A stretch of 64,000 bases of DNA from Opitutaceae bacterium EW11 (GTDB taxonomy: Bacteria > Verrucomicrobiota > Verrucomicrobiia > Opitutales > Opitutaceae): the NCBI GenBank assembly GCA_003054665.1, contig QAYY01000002.1, positions 434,001-498,000 on the forward strand. Direction: 5' to 3'. Positions 44,437-53,579 of this stretch are shown piece by piece. Each line of letters starts with the position of its first letter. Within the stretch, counting starts at the first letter, position 1. A model generated the notes under the pieces. It worked only from the letters and a program-made list of their open reading frames with translations, was not told the origin of the DNA and ran no database searches. Both the position numbers and the translations under genes were made by a program.

Positions 44437-44753
44437 CGCGCGACGGCGCTTCGGCGCGGAGCGCTGGGTTCCGGAGCTGACGCTGCGGCACGCGGCTCTT
44501 GCGTTTCAGAGCGGCGGAGCGATGCGCCGCCCGTGCCTGGGCATCGAAAGCAAAGCGTTCCTGGGGCGTTTCTCCGAGCGCGCGTTCGGCAAAGCTCCCA
44601 TCGTTCCAAGCGGAGGGAAAACAGCTGTCGCCTGCTGGTGAATACAGGGCGACGGCGTTCATTCGCCGGGCGGCGGCCCCGACCGAGGGGCCTGCCGCGC
44701 GGATGCAGCACGCCAGCTTGCGCCGGCTCCGCGTCACCTCCCCCAAGCTGCCC
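44437..44753 (+). other. Leader region of second TonB-dependent receptor
   Basis: No gene is supported in these 317 bases. An in-frame ATG at 44499 extends the receptor frame but codes an unlikely Arg/Ala-rich leader. One hairpin is visible (GTCGCCTG at 44627-44634 with CAGGGCGAC at 44645-44653, one bulge). I looked for a cobalamin-riboswitch-like box and did not find one. Confidence 0.4.
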
Positions 44754-47372
44754 ATGAATACCCAGTCCCTCCGGCGCGCCTGCCCGGCCTTTCGCTGCCT
44801 TTCCGCGCGCCTTCGTTTCGCCGCCGTCTCAGGTCTCGCATTTGTCTCCGCCGCTACGCTTGCCGTCGCCCAGTCGGCCAATCCCGAAGCGGGTTCGACC
44901 TCGCCGGAGACCACGTCGACCGGCGGCGGTACGGCGCCGGCGCCGCAACGCAAACAACCGGCCGAGGATTCGGTCGTGAAGCTCGATCAGTTCGTCGTCG
45001 TCGGCTCGGTGATCGACAAGACGGAGATGGAGACGGCCAACTCGGTCGCGACGATCGATCGCAGTCAGATCCAGCGCATCGCGCCGCGGAGCACGGCCGA
45101 TCTGCTCACCCAGATTCCGGGCCTGTACGTCGAGCCGACTGCGGGCCAGATCTCCAATAACTACTACATCCGCGGACTGCCGAGCGGCGGCGGCACGCGC
45201 TTCCTCGGACTCATCGAGGACGGCCTGCCGATCGTGATCGGAAACTCCGACTTCACCTTCCGCGGCGACGCCCTGACGACGGATCGGGTCGAGGTGCTGC
45301 GCGGCGGCGCGTCGAGCATTCTCACGTCGTATGCGATGGGCGGCACGGTCAACTTCCTGAACCGGGAGGGCAGCTCCGTGCCGGAGGGTGGGGCGCGGTT
45401 CACCTTTTCCGACTACAGCCAGCTGCGAGGCGATGCCTATTACTCGGGACCGCTTGGCAAAAACGCCACGTACCTGTTCGGCGGATACTACAATGCCGAC
45501 AGCAGCCAGCGCGACACGGGCTGGGGCAGGATGGAGCGCGGCGGCCAGGTGCTCGGCAACGTGAAGTACAATTTCCCGAACGGACGCGGTTATGTGAAGT
45601 TTTCCTTCCGTCACCTCGACGACCAGTCGGCGTATTTCGCGACGGAGCTTTATCAAAACCAGAAGAATCCCCAGTCGGTTCCCAACGGCCCCGACATCCG
45701 CCGCGGGACGTATTACGGACCGGAGCTGGCGCAGATGACGATCTGGACGGGTGACGGACCGATCGTGAACGACTTCTCGGAGGGCGTTCCCGTGCGCATG
45801 ACCTACGGTGGGACGGAGCTGAAGTACCAGTTCGACGGAGGGTGGACGGTCTTCAACCGCAACCGCGTCACGCGGTATTACCACAAGTTCAACGGCCTCT
45901 TCGGCGGCAATACGGTCGACAGCACGGGCAACGCGCTCGCGAGCTACGGCATTCCCGTGCTGATTCGCGCCGCGGCCGCAAAGCCGGGCTTCGGCGACCT
46001 CGCGAACTTTGCGTCCTACCGCGTGACCGATGCCGTCACCGGCGAACTGATCTCCGATCCGGCCGCGATGAACGGCAACGGAGCCATCCAGCTGATCTAT
46101 CCGATGGACGAGTTCGGGCTGGAGAGGAACATCCAGAACGACCTGCAAGTGCAGAAGGAGGCCGGACCGTGGGTGACCACCGCGGGATTCTACTACTCCT
46201 GGTACGACCGGGACTTCACGCAGTTCGGCAACCAGGCTCTCACGGACGTCGTGAACCACGCGCACTTGCTCGACATCGAGGCGTTCGATCCGGCGGGAAA
46301 CTCCCTCGGGTTCATCACCGACCGCGGATTCACCCAGTACGGTTCGTGGTATACGAGAAACAAATACCGGCAGATCAACACCGCCCCGTACATCACGGAG
46401 GAGGTCAAGCTGGGGCGGTGGCGGCTTGACGCCGGCTGGCGCCACGAGCGGGCGCGCCAGACCTTCAATCAAGGTCCGCAGACCGGCGGCACCGGCTTCA
46501 TTGCCCGGCCGGCCGATCAGCACAACCCGGCGCTCTACGGCGGAAACACTGTGGCGCCCGGCGACTGGACGGAGACGAAGACGGCGAGCACGACCGATTG
46601 CTTCAGCGCCGGCGTGAACTACCTCATCAGCGACGCTTCGGCGGTTTACGGGCGTTATTCCGTCGGCGAGTTCCTCAGCCAGGACCCGCAATCGACGACG
46701 CCGACGCCCCAGCCGCGGATCACCCAGGCGGAGCTGGGCTATCGCGGGCGTTTCCGATCGCTGATCTGGAGCGCGACGCTCTTCGACAGCGAGGCCACGA
46801 ACAACAGCGTGAACGTCGGCATCCCGGTGAACGGCACGCTCGTGTTCAGCAACGAGTACCTGAAGACGCGCAACTACGGCGTCGAACTGCTCGCCACCTG
46901 GAAGATCACGCGGGATCTGGCGCTCGATTTCCAGGGCACGTTCTCGAAATCCGGATACCAGGGTGAAGGCGTTGTCCAGGCGCCCGACGGCACCAATATC
47001 CCGATCGACAAAAAACGCCCCGTCCGTCAGCCCGACGCGATCTTCTCCGCCACGGCGCGCTACGCTTTTCGCGCCTTCGGGTTGCAGCGCTCCGAGGTTT
47101 TCGTGAACGACTCGTTCACCGGCCGGAGGGCCTCGGACATCGCGAATATGGTCTGGCTGCCCAGCTACAACGTCGTGAACGCCGGCCTCAACGTGAGGGC
47201 GACGGACAAGCTGAACGTGCGGGTGCAGGTCTCGAATCTCTTCAACGAGATCGGACTGACGGAGGGCAACCCGCGGCAGACGCAGGTGGTGGGCACGGCC
47301 AACGCGGTCTACTACGGAGCGCGCGCCATTTTTGGACGCTCCGTGCAGGCGGCGATCGAGTACCACTTCTGA
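44754..47372 (+). CDS. TonB-dependent outer-membrane receptor
   Basis: An 872-residue TonB-dependent receptor. The ATG at 44754 gives a signal peptide (LRFAAVSGLAFVSAATLAVA, cleavage near VAQ-SAN). The plug domain includes QRIAPRSTADLLTQIPGLYV, NNYYIRGLPSGGGTRF and TTDRVEVLRGGASSILTSYA; the barrel ends with QAAIEYHF (C-terminal Phe). It has the outline of oligosaccharide- or hydrophobic-ligand receptors rather than a classical siderophore receptor, but this is uncertain. It is followed after 39 bases by a secreted six-hairpin-type hydrolase, so the two probably form a substrate-capture and cleavage pair. Confidence 0.92.
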   Translation: MNTQSLRRACPAFRCLSARLRFAAVSGLAFVSAATLAVAQSANPEAGSTSPETTSTGGGTAPAPQRKQPAEDSVVKLDQFVVVGSVIDKTEMETANSVATIDRSQIQRIAPRSTADLLTQIPGLYVEPTAGQISNNYYIRGLPSGGGTRFLGLIEDGLPIVIGNSDFTFRGDALTTDRVEVLRGGASSILTSYAMGGTVNFLNREGSSVPEGGARFTFSDYSQLRGDAYYSGPLGKNATYLFGGYYNADSSQRDTGWGRMERGGQVLGNVKYNFPNGRGYVKFSFRHLDDQSAYFATELYQNQKNPQSVPNGPDIRRGTYYGPELAQMTIWTGDGPIVNDFSEGVPVRMTYGGTELKYQFDGGWTVFNRNRVTRYYHKFNGLFGGNTVDSTGNALASYGIPVLIRAAAAKPGFGDLANFASYRVTDAVTGELISDPAAMNGNGAIQLIYPMDEFGLERNIQNDLQVQKEAGPWVTTAGFYYSWYDRDFTQFGNQALTDVVNHAHLLDIEAFDPAGNSLGFITDRGFTQYGSWYTRNKYRQINTAPYITEEVKLGRWRLDAGWRHERARQTFNQGPQTGGTGFIARPADQHNPALYGGNTVAPGDWTETKTASTTDCFSAGVNYLISDASAVYGRYSVGEFLSQDPQSTTPTPQPRITQAELGYRGRFRSLIWSATLFDSEATNNSVNVGIPVNGTLVFSNEYLKTRNYGVELLATWKITRDLALDFQGTFSKSGYQGEGVVQAPDGTNIPIDKKRPVRQPDAIFSATARYAFRAFGLQRSEVFVNDSFTGRRASDIANMVWLPSYNVVNAGLNVRATDKLNVRVQVSNLFNEIGLTEGNPRQTQVVGTANAVYYGARAIFGRSVQAAIEYHF

Positions 47373-47411
47373 CCGCGGGGACTGAGGGACAGAAATCGAC
47401 TTCGCTTTCCC

Positions 47412-49523
47412 GTGAAGCCACCGCTCGCTGAATATTGGAAATCGCTCGTGCGGCAAACCGTCGCCTTCGTCGGTCTGCCCGCCGCCTTTGCCGCGGGGCT
47501 GGCGTCTCCGGCCCGTTCGCAACCGCCCGACAGTCCGACAACCCCCGGCGCTCCCATGCCGACGCCGGGCGGCGCCCTTCGGTTCACCATCGTCGAAGGC
47601 GAAATCGAAAACCGCTTCTTTCGCGAAGGCTCGGTCGCGGCACACCTGCTCGCGAGTTCGGGGACCGCACCGCGACTGATCGTCGCGTTTCCGGCGGGAA
47701 ACACCGGGATCGGGCTCTGGTTCGAACACCTGGAACGTCCGGTGCAGTTCGGTGTGCAACCCGGAACCCAGCTCGAAGGGGTGAATGAATCCAGCGGGCT
47801 GCGCGGCGTCACGGCGCAGCTCCGATCCGACGGTTCCTCGCTTGTGATCCGCGCCGCGCTCCTGGCGAACGTCCGCACCCTGCGCGACTACATCGCGAGA
47901 GGACAGAAGACGATTCCGCGGGAGTACACGAGCGAGGTGCGGCGCGATTCGTCGCTCGTGTTTCATCGTGCGGCCCTCGACGGGAAGACGCACATGGAGC
48001 TTCGGATCGTGCCTGAGCGCGGCACGCGGCTGGAGACCAAGGGCGACAGGATGGAACTGCGCGGAGCGGCGGGGGAGGGCGTTGCGATCCAGATTACGGC
48101 GCTAGCCGACGACGAGCCGTTGACGCCGTTTGCCGCCGACGGACTTTTCACTCCGGCGGCCGACCCGGAAAGGCGCCGGGCTCGCGAGGTGTTCGCCTTT
48201 CTCGTCTCGCGGGAAAAGTTCACCGCGGGATCCTGGCGTTTTCTCACCTATTTCGGCCGGGACACGCTCCTTTCCGAACAATTGCTCCTGCCGGCGCTGC
48301 AACCCGGGGTCGTCGAGGCCGCCCTGGGTTCCGTGCTGGAGCGCCTCGGCCCGGGAGGCGAAGTCGCACACGAGGAGGGCATCGGCGAATTCGCGGCGCA
48401 GGAGAACTTGAAGCGCAGCCCGCGACCGGCGGACCTGCGAACGCCCGTTCTCGACTACAAGATGATCGACGGGGAGTTCCTCCTCGCCCCCGCGCTGGCG
48501 TCTTACCTTCTGGATACGCCGGGAGGACGAAACCGCGCGTCGGCGTTTCTCGCGCGTCGAGCGCAGGACGGAGAGACCTACGCCGCCCGGATCCGAAAGA
48601 ACGTCGATCTCGTGCTGGAGCGGACGCGCGCCTTCGCCGCTCAGCCGGCGGCCGCGAATCTGTTGTCGCTCAAGCCGGGCGTGCCGGTGGGTAACTGGCG
48701 CGACTCCGAAAACGGCCTCGGCGGCGGACGTTATCCCTTCGACGTGAATGTCGCCCTCGCTCCCGCGGCTCTCGAGGCGATTGTGCGTCTGGAGCGAAGC
48801 GGTCTGCTCGGGCGCGATGCGGTTCTCGAAACGGAAGCGGCGCAGGCGGAGCGTGCGGCGAACGTGTGGCGCTCCTCCGGAAAGCTCTTCCGACTCAGCG
48901 TGCCGGAAGCGGAGGCGAGGGAACGCGTCGCCCGCTATGCACGTTCGCTGCAACTCGACCCAGGACCGGCCCTGGCATCGATTCACGGGCCGATCGCGTA
49001 CGATGCGCTTTCGCTGAACGCCGACGGCAGTCCGGTGCCGGTGATGCAGTCCGATTCCGGCTTCGTCCTGTTTTTCACGCGGCCCGACGCGGCATATCTC
49101 GAGGCGGTGGCGCAGCAGCTTCTGCGTCCTTTCCCGGCAGGACTCGCGACCAATGTGGGGCTGGTGGTGGCGAATCCGGTTTTTGGAGACGACGGCACGC
49201 GGCGCCTGTTCACGACGGCGGACTACCACGGCACGGTGGTTTGGTCGTGGCAGCAGGCGTTGATGGCCGCCGGCCTCGAACGCCAGTTGGCGCGGCACGA
49301 CCTGCCGTCCGGGACCCGGTCGGCGCTCGAAGCGGCCCAGCGCAGACTCTGGGAGCTGATACGAGCGCTGCAGAGGCAGAGCGCGGGCGAACTCTGGAGC
49401 TGGAAAGCGGAGGATGGCCGTGAGGCGCTGGTGCCGTACGGTCAGGGCGCCGCGCACGCCGACGAGTCCAATGCCGCGCAGCTCTGGAGCACGGTGTACC
49501 TCGCCGTGCGCCCACCGCGGTGA
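47412..49523 (+). CDS. Exported putative six-hairpin glycosidase
   Basis: A 703-residue exported protein starting at a GTG (47412), 39 bases after the receptor stop. A signal-like hydrophobic stretch (TVAFVGLPAAFAAGLASP) precedes a Pro-rich linker and an N-terminal beta domain (about 50-230). The large C-terminal domain looks like an (alpha/alpha)6 barrel as found in glycogen-debranching-type and related glycosidases: WRFLTYFGRDTLLSEQLLLP, EVAHEEGIGEFAAQENL, DYKMIDGEFLLAPALASYLL and TTADYHGTVVWSWQQALMAA. The Asp and Glu residues in these stretches are the likely catalytic acids. Exact family and sugar are not known to me. Its last codons and stop are inside a repeat element. Confidence 0.7.
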   Translation: MKPPLAEYWKSLVRQTVAFVGLPAAFAAGLASPARSQPPDSPTTPGAPMPTPGGALRFTIVEGEIENRFFREGSVAAHLLASSGTAPRLIVAFPAGNTGIGLWFEHLERPVQFGVQPGTQLEGVNESSGLRGVTAQLRSDGSSLVIRAALLANVRTLRDYIARGQKTIPREYTSEVRRDSSLVFHRAALDGKTHMELRIVPERGTRLETKGDRMELRGAAGEGVAIQITALADDEPLTPFAADGLFTPAADPERRRAREVFAFLVSREKFTAGSWRFLTYFGRDTLLSEQLLLPALQPGVVEAALGSVLERLGPGGEVAHEEGIGEFAAQENLKRSPRPADLRTPVLDYKMIDGEFLLAPALASYLLDTPGGRNRASAFLARRAQDGETYAARIRKNVDLVLERTRAFAAQPAAANLLSLKPGVPVGNWRDSENGLGGGRYPFDVNVALAPAALEAIVRLERSGLLGRDAVLETEAAQAERAANVWRSSGKLFRLSVPEAEARERVARYARSLQLDPGPALASIHGPIAYDALSLNADGSPVPVMQSDSGFVLFFTRPDAAYLEAVAQQLLRPFPAGLATNVGLVVANPVFGDDGTRRLFTTADYHGTVVWSWQQALMAAGLERQLARHDLPSGTRSALEAAQRRLWELIRALQRQSAGELWSWKAEDGREALVPYGQGAAHADESNAAQLWSTVYLAVRPPR

Positions 49524-49727
49524 AAGGACAGGCGATGCTGCGCTGCAATCCTGCCGGGTGGGGGCACCAGGCCCAAAACGGATCCTGACTCGTTCCTTCG
49601 CTTACGGGTGGCGCGACGCGTACGTGCGGCGCGGACAGACGCGAGCCTGCGTTGGGCGAGAAATCGAGGATGAGCGCGGGCGATGCGAAGGTGTCGTCGC
49701 AGGGACGCGCCGACCCACCCGCAAGCG
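49505..49727 (+). repeat. Interspersed intergenic repeat (partial A + complete B)
   Basis: A partial A module (49505-49575, with CTGCCGGGTGGGGGCACC) is followed by a complete B module (49599-49727) bounded by inverted ends: CGCTTACGGGTGGCGCGACG at the left and GCGCCGACCCACCCGCAAGC at the right. The A part begins within the last codons of the preceding gene. It lies between that gene and the convergent serine hydrolase gene. Confidence 0.8.
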
Positions 49728-49823
49728 TCATAGCGGCTCGAGATTCTCACGATTGCTACGAGCCCACGATGGAGGGCGCGGCACTGTCCGCGCCTTGGAA
49801 TCGGAATCTTTCCCCATCCCCGG

Positions 49824-51215
49824 CTACTCGCGCGTGGCACGCATTTGACGCCCGCCTTGTTTGAGGACGAGCGCTGTCGCCGGCGCTCCATCGCTCGGCA
49901 GGTCGAAGACAATCTCCACCGGCGCGCGACGGGAAAAAAAGGTGCCGGGCCCCGCCGCGTAGAGACGATCGCTCGGCTGACCCTTCGGCGTGACGTAGAG
50001 CGCGAGATTGCGACGTTCACAGACAATCGTGGCGTTCCCGTTTAGGCGGAACGTGCCAATGCAGCGGTCGATTTGCTCGGCCGTAAGGGCGACCTCGGCT
50101 CGGTCGCCGTTCGGTATCGGGCGCTCCGGAAATCCGACCGCGCGGCGAAAGAGGCTGTCTGCGATCTGAGTGCCTACGGGCGTGGAGCGGTTGGAAAGGA
50201 GAACCACGGCGAGGCCGAATTCACGGTTGACGAAGATTGCGGCGTGGAACCCACCGGTCATGCCGTTGTGCCAGCGGGTCCGGCCATCGCCGGCCAGCAT
50301 CCAACCGAGCGCCTGCCCTCCCGGTGCGAGCGAGGCGAGGCTCGCGGCGACATTTTGCCGCGTCCAGGCAAGTTCGATAGCTTTCTGCAACGGCGTATCG
50401 GCGGGCTTCAGCATTGCGGAGGCGAAGCGCATCATGTCGGCGAGCGTCGAGCGAATGCCGCCGGCCCCCGCGAGCGCTTTGAACTCCCAGTAGCTCCACG
50501 GTTTTCCGCCCGAGGTGAAGGGCGGCGCAAAACGCATGCGGAGCGCTTCGCTCGGCGCGATCACGGTATCTTTCATCCCAAGCGGCCGCGTGATGCGCGC
50601 AGCGAGAAGCTCCTCATAGGTCGTACCCGCATTGCGGGCCAGCAAGGTGCCAAGCAATCCCACGGCGAGATTGCTGTAACCCGCTTTGGTGCCGGGTTCG
50701 AAATCGAGTTTTACTCGCCGCAAAGTCGTCCACAAATCGGCCTCGGTGTAGGCTCCGTAGGGATTGGCGTAATTGTCTGCGGGGATTTCAACGGGGATGG
50801 CTGGCAAACCCGAAGTGTGCGTGGCGAGCATTCGCAGAGTGATGCGTTCGCCGGCGTTGTCCGGCAGGGACACACCGTCCGGGAGCAACCGCGCGACGGG
50901 TGTGTCGAGGGTCACCTCGCCCCGTACGACCGCGTCAGCAAGCAGCAGACCCGTGAAGACTTTGCTGATCGATCCGATTTCGTAGAGCGTGTGGTCGTCG
51001 GGCGAGGTCGCGTTGTCAGGCGCCAACCCGCCGGCATGGGCGGTCATGGAGCCATTGGGCTGAATCACGCCAACGGAAATGGCCTGCAGCGTTCTGTTTT
51101 GGATCAGCGAATCGAAATCGTGGGTGAGATCGGCTTTCGTGAGCGGAGTGCCTTTCGCGGAAAGCAGGCAGGCCGCAAAGGCCGGCAGGATTGTGAAGCT
51201 GCGGAGAAATTTCAT
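49824..51215 (-). CDS. Exported serine hydrolase (class C beta-lactamase/PBP-like)
   Basis: A 463-residue exported serine hydrolase of the beta-lactamase class C / penicillin-binding-protein-like fold. Signal peptide residues 1-21 (SFTILPAFAACLLSAKG). Motifs: S82-x-x-K85 in GSISK, Y180-S-N182 in GYSNLA, and the third motif H316-N-G318 in WHNGMTGG. HNG in place of KTG suggests an esterase or peptidase/amidase function at least as much as beta-lactam hydrolysis. A C-terminal lipocalin-like extra domain follows (about 365-463, with AEQIDRCIGTFRL). It lies 42 bases after the four-TM protein gene and is probably under the ECF sigma factor encoded first in the unit. Confidence 0.9.
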   Translation of the reverse strand: MKFLRSFTILPAFAACLLSAKGTPLTKADLTHDFDSLIQNRTLQAISVGVIQPNGSMTAHAGGLAPDNATSPDDHTLYEIGSISKVFTGLLLADAVVRGEVTLDTPVARLLPDGVSLPDNAGERITLRMLATHTSGLPAIPVEIPADNYANPYGAYTEADLWTTLRRVKLDFEPGTKAGYSNLAVGLLGTLLARNAGTTYEELLAARITRPLGMKDTVIAPSEALRMRFAPPFTSGGKPWSYWEFKALAGAGGIRSTLADMMRFASAMLKPADTPLQKAIELAWTRQNVAASLASLAPGGQALGWMLAGDGRTRWHNGMTGGFHAAIFVNREFGLAVVLLSNRSTPVGTQIADSLFRRAVGFPERPIPNGDRAEVALTAEQIDRCIGTFRLNGNATIVCERRNLALYVTPKGQPSDRLYAAGPGTFFSRRAPVEIVFDLPSDGAPATALVLKQGGRQMRATRE

Positions 51216-51257
51216 GGCGGGTGAGGAGAGCAGGAAAACGACGGTGCGTTTGGCTGA

Positions 51258-51863
51258 TTATGAATGGTCGAGCTCACGCAGCCGTGCCTCGATCGTGAGC
51301 TGCTCAGGCAAGAGCTGACGGCGATGCCGCGCCCGCAGGCCAAGCGCGCCCATGATGAAGATCACCCCGAAGGCAACTGCCATCGACCAGACCTGATTGC
51401 CCGGTGTTTTCCCCGCCGCATGCAGCTGCCAGATCGCCAGCGCCGTGAAGGGCACCATCGCGGCAAACAACCAGCCGACGAGGCGTAGATGATGCCGTTC
51501 GGCGGTGTTGGCCGTCTGTGCGGCGACGAGCGCAGCACGCAATGGCAGCGCGGATGCTCCAGAAACGGCGCCGTGACGGAGGAAGGCTCGCCAGAAATAC
51601 GCCAGCGTTATCCAAGGAAGCGCCATAAGAGGGAAAAGGGCCCATTGGGCATCCATTTTTTCGAGCCCATTTCGCACCAGATGGGTAACCGCCAGGATGC
51701 TTGCGCCCGTCAGGAGAAAAGAAGTCCAAGCGAGCCAGAAGGCTCGAAAACGGCGGCGTCGCCGAAGGCTGGATACAAAATGCGAGGCCATCCGCTGTCC
51801 GGCGTCCGGCGCAGGCCGATTTGCTGAAGAGTTCCAGAGTTCATTGAGCGATTCGATGTTCAT
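51258..51863 (-). CDS. Four-TM membrane protein, probable anti-sigma partner
   Basis: A 201-residue protein with a cytoplasmic N-terminus (NIESLNELWNSSANR) and four TM helices (about 41-62, 74-94, 128-148, 157-178). A basic patch (RRRRRFR) precedes the first TM. It overlaps the ECF sigma gene by 4 bases and is followed 42 bases later by the exported hydrolase. Position and the short cytoplasmic N-terminal part suggest that it binds and regulates the sigma factor, but no known anti-sigma domain is seen. I do not recognise the family. Confidence 0.75.
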   Translation of the reverse strand: MNIESLNELWNSSANRPAPDAGQRMASHFVSSLRRRRRFRAFWLAWTSFLLTGASILAVTHLVRNGLEKMDAQWALFPLMALPWITLAYFWRAFLRHGAVSGASALPLRAALVAAQTANTAERHHLRLVGWLFAAMVPFTALAIWQLHAAGKTPGNQVWSMAVAFGVIFIMGALGLRARHRRQLLPEQLTIEARLRELDHS

Positions 51864-52375
51864 GATGTTTCTCCTGAGTTCATGAGTTCGGCGAGCTGCT
51901 GGCGGGCGCGGGTCAGGCGGGCGCCGACGTTCGATTCAGAAAGGCCGTGGATCGCCGCAATCTCGCGATAGCTGAGACCGTCAAGGGAAAGGATGAGCAG
52001 CGATCGGTCGATGGGCCGGAGCGAGCGAATGGCGACATAAACAGCGTCGAGCCGTGACGGCGTATCGCTGCGGCTGCGGCCGGCGTCCGGGCGGGCCATC
52101 CAGTCAATGTCGCCGGCGATGGCCACATGACGACGGTGTTTGCGTTCGGTGCGATGCCAGACGAGCGCCGCGTTGTGCGCGACCCGATAGACAAAGGTGG
52201 ATGACTGGCTGTCGCCGTGAAAAGCGGGCACCGCACGCCACAACCCGATCATGACTTCTTGCATGAGATCATTGCGGTCGTCGCCGACGGCGAAGGCATT
52301 CACCACATGGTGCAGGATCGCGATGTGCTCGCGCATCCAACTCTTGAACAGTTCGTCGTGGGCAGCGGCGTTCAT
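51860..52375 (-). CDS. ECF-type RNA polymerase sigma factor
   Basis: A 171-residue sigma-70 family factor of the ECF group. Region 2 covers about 10-80 (DDRNDLMQEVMIGLWRAVPA, TFVYRVAHNAALVWHRTERK) and region 4 about 110-165 (LDGLSYREIAAIHGLSESNV, the helix-turn-helix). Region 3 is missing, as in ECF factors. It heads a three-gene unit with a membrane protein and an exported hydrolase, which it probably transcribes. Upstream on the minus strand an AAGGAAAT ... TATCTA arrangement lies 25-45 bases ahead of the ATG and could be its own promoter, though the spacing is not the usual ECF one. Confidence 0.93.
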   Translation of the reverse strand: MNAAAHDELFKSWMREHIAILHHVVNAFAVGDDRNDLMQEVMIGLWRAVPAFHGDSQSSTFVYRVAHNAALVWHRTERKHRRHVAIAGDIDWMARPDAGRSRSDTPSRLDAVYVAIRSLRPIDRSLLILSLDGLSYREIAAIHGLSESNVGARLTRARQQLAELMNSGETS

Positions 52376-52710
52376 GGAGCGAATCGTGCAGAGTTAGATA
52401 CCGTTCGCCCCATTTCCTTACACGCGTGCCCGGCTCATCAGCTTCCTCGTGAGTTTGCAGCGATCACTCCGGGCAAAGGCGCTTGCGCTGACTGCGACGT
52501 GCAGGCGCTTCGGGCCTCGCCTGATCAAGGCGGCGTCATACCGCCGCATTCCAGGACCGAGGTTCGAGCGACGGAACGGGTACCCTCGCTCCGCTTCCGC
52601 TCGGGGGCGCGTGCGTCCCGCCCGCACCCAAACTCAATCGCCGGCCAGCGGCCGGCGCTCCTCGGACGAGAAGCGTGCACATTCATCCTCAGCGTAGGTT
52701 GACGATCACC
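52376..52710. other. Upstream region of the sigma gene, two small hairpins
   Basis: No gene is supported in this stretch. Two hairpins are visible: CAGGCG/CGCCTG (52502-52523) and GGCGG/CCGCC (52529-52545), followed by dense GC-rich sequence with a GCCGGCCAGCGGCCGGC inverted repeat near 52632-52650. It looks like another intergenic repeat type seen here only once. Confidence 0.4.
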
Positions 52711-52999
52711 GCGCCGACTTTTTCGTTTTGTCCGCGTAGAGCGTTCGTTTGCTGCGCAGGCTGGCCGATCCGATGTGCGCGCGGTGCCCCCAACCGCGTA
52801 GAGCGGCGTCGCAACCCCGCCGGGTGAGGCTACCCGGCCCACAACGGCTCCAGACTCGTTCGTTCGCTTGCGGGTGGCGCGACGCGTCCCCGCGGCGTGG
52901 AAAAACACGAGCCTGCGTTGGGCGAGAAATCGAGGATGAGCGCGGGCGATGCGAAGGTGTCGTCGCAGGGACGCGCCGCGCCACCCGCCCGCAGGCGTG
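52711..52999 (+). repeat. Interspersed intergenic repeat, fullest copy (A then B)
   Basis: The longest copy in the window. The A module (about 52711-52845) contains CCGCGTAGAGCGTTCGTTTG, GCGGTGCCCCCAACCGCG and CCGCCGGGTGAGGCTACCCG (the right arm of its hairpin is altered). The B module (52865-52999) is bounded by CGCTTGCGGGTGGCGCGACG and the inverse end near 52966-52999. It lies between the sigma gene start and the VOC gene stop. Confidence 0.8.
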
Positions 53000-53081
53000 C
53001 ATCAGCGAAACACGAGTTGCTTGTGCACGTGCTCCCTTCGGCATCCGCGGCCGGTCAAGCCGGCCGCGAGGAAACCGTCCT

Positions 53082-53579
53082 TCAGCACTCCATCGAGGAG
53101 GCGAATTTCTGAATCTCTTCGGGAGCTACGTCGCGCACGTGGGTCGCCATCGACCACCGGTGACCGAACGGATCTTCGACGATGCCGTAGCGGTCGCCCC
53201 AGAACGCTTCGTCGACGGGCAGGATGACTTTCGCGCCGGCGTCGGCGGCTCGCTTCTGCAGCGCATCCGCGTCTTCGACCTGAAGGTGGATGGTCACCGA
53301 CGATCCCTTCAACGTCTTCGGGCCGAAGGCGCCCATGCCGGGGAGTTCGTCCACCAGCATTACGATACTGTCGCCGATGCGAATGCTGGCGTGGATCAGT
53401 TTTCCGTCGGGACCGGGCAGACGCATGAATTCTTCGGCGCCGAAGGCCTTTTTGTAGAACTCGATCGCGTCAGCCGCGCCGGCGCAGACGAGGTGCGGCG
53501 TGACGGTGTGCATCTCCTTGGTCTTGTATTCGGTCTTCGCTTTTTGCGTGGAGGGGGAGGAGGCAGTGGCTGTGCTCAT
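53082..53579 (-). CDS. VOC-family (glyoxalase/PhnB-like) protein
   Basis: A 165-residue vicinal-oxygen-chelate protein. After a hydrophilic 22-residue N-terminus it has the two beta-alpha-beta-beta-beta halves of the fold: VTPHLVCAGAADAIEFYKKA with FGAEEFMRLPGPDGKLIHAS, and SVTIHLQVEDADALQKRAAD with DRYGIVEDPFGHRWSMATH. Residues H, E and H in these segments are the usual metal-site positions, resembling the PhnB-like group. No signal peptide. It may act on a small hydrophobic or antibiotic-like compound; the actual substrate is unknown. It is monocistronic and preceded by a repeat. Confidence 0.88.
   Translation of the reverse strand: MSTATASSPSTQKAKTEYKTKEMHTVTPHLVCAGAADAIEFYKKAFGAEEFMRLPGPDGKLIHASIRIGDSIVMLVDELPGMGAFGPKTLKGSSVTIHLQVEDADALQKRAADAGAKVILPVDEAFWGDRYGIVEDPFGHRWSMATHVRDVAPEEIQKFASSMEC

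Noticed and set aside
44437-44753. Possible cobalamin riboswitch upstream of the receptor
   Set aside because: No conserved B12-box-like sequence or matching set of helices was seen; only one small hairpin is present.
44829-47993. A 1054-codon minus-strand open frame antisense to the second receptor
   Set aside because: Composition is that of a GC-rich shadow frame (Arg/His/Val-rich); the receptor on the plus strand has a signal peptide, plug motifs and a C-terminal Phe.
52711-53060. Short open frames translated from the repeat elements
   Set aside because: Arg-rich translations recur at every copy because the DNA repeats; no start/RBS, frame or length is conserved, so they are not treated as genes.
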